In this document: in pieces, positions 7,066 to 7,117 of the stretch
Numbering within the stretch: position 1 is the first letter of the stretch
Layout: each line of letters opens with the position of its first letter
Source: Hydrogenophilales bacterium RIFOXYD1_FULL_62_11
GTDB lineage: Bacteria; Pseudomonadota; Gammaproteobacteria; Burkholderiales; Thiobacillaceae
NCBI GenBank assembly: GCA_001802655.1
Contig: MGZO01000040.1
Location: forward strand, 4,831 to 11,947
Reading direction: 5' to 3'
Length of the DNA: 7,117 nt
Notes under the pieces: generated by a model
What the model was told of the DNA's origin: nothing
The model's input: the letters and a program-made list of their open reading frames with translations, nothing else
Databases searched by the model: none
Position numbers and translations under genes: made by a program

Positions 7066-7117
7066 AACCTGTACGACAGACGCTTGTTCTTGCCGCCTTC
7101 GCTGCCACCGTACTGGC
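7062..7117 (+). CDS. nosL: probable NosL, copper chaperone lipoprotein (N-terminus only)
   Basis: Only 18 full codons lie in the window: MKPVRQTLVLAAFAATVL, then an incomplete codon. This is a positively charged n-region followed by a hydrophobic core, the start of a signal peptide. NosL is normally an outer-membrane-anchored lipoprotein that binds Cu(I) and passes it to NosD. The lipobox cysteine would come after the window end and cannot be seen. The ATG overlaps the nosY stop (ATGA) and has GGAG nine bases upstream. The assignment rests mainly on position, since nosL follows nosY in nearly all nos clusters. Confidence 0.75.
   Translation, partial: MKPVRQTLVLAAFAATVL

Overview
The window is a single-strand denitrification locus: the 3' two-thirds of nosZ (nitrous-oxide reductase) followed by nosR, nosD, nosF, nosY and the first codons of nosL, all on the + strand. 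High GC, proteobacterial protein sequences and the clade I-type accessory set (nosR present; none of the clade II genes such as nosB or nosG in view) point to a denitrifying proteobacterium. A betaproteobacterium is the best guess, partly because nosZ precedes nosR, whereas the textbook pseudomonad order is nosR-nosZ. The genus cannot be fixed from this window.

Layout: 1-1215 is NosZ lacking its N-terminus, carrying the later CuZ histidines and the complete CuA site. 1216-1356 is a short gap with a strong rho-independent terminator at 1287-1314, so nosZ appears able to end its own transcript. 1357-4038 is nosR, a long (893 aa) polytopic flavin/iron-sulfur protein whose periplasmic domain carries an unusual five-unit, collagen-like hexapeptide repeat. 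4038-5315 (nosD), 5305-6240 (nosF), 6250-7065 (nosY) and 7062 onward (nosL) are packed with overlapping or nearly touching ends, so nosRDFYL looks like one translationally coupled unit.

How they work together: NosZ reduces N2O to N2 in the periplasm using the CuA and CuZ copper centres. NosR, through its covalent FMN and Fe-S clusters, is thought to carry electrons from the membrane towards NosZ and is also needed for nosZ expression in pseudomonads. NosF (ATPase) and NosY (membrane permease) form an ABC transporter with the periplasmic beta-helix protein NosD, and the lipoprotein NosL hands copper to NosD for assembly of the CuZ site.

No new multi-gene system is visible. The points most worth a second look are the collagen-like insert in NosR, the Trp-to-Asn change inside the CuA loop of NosZ, and the terminator separating nosZ from nosR.
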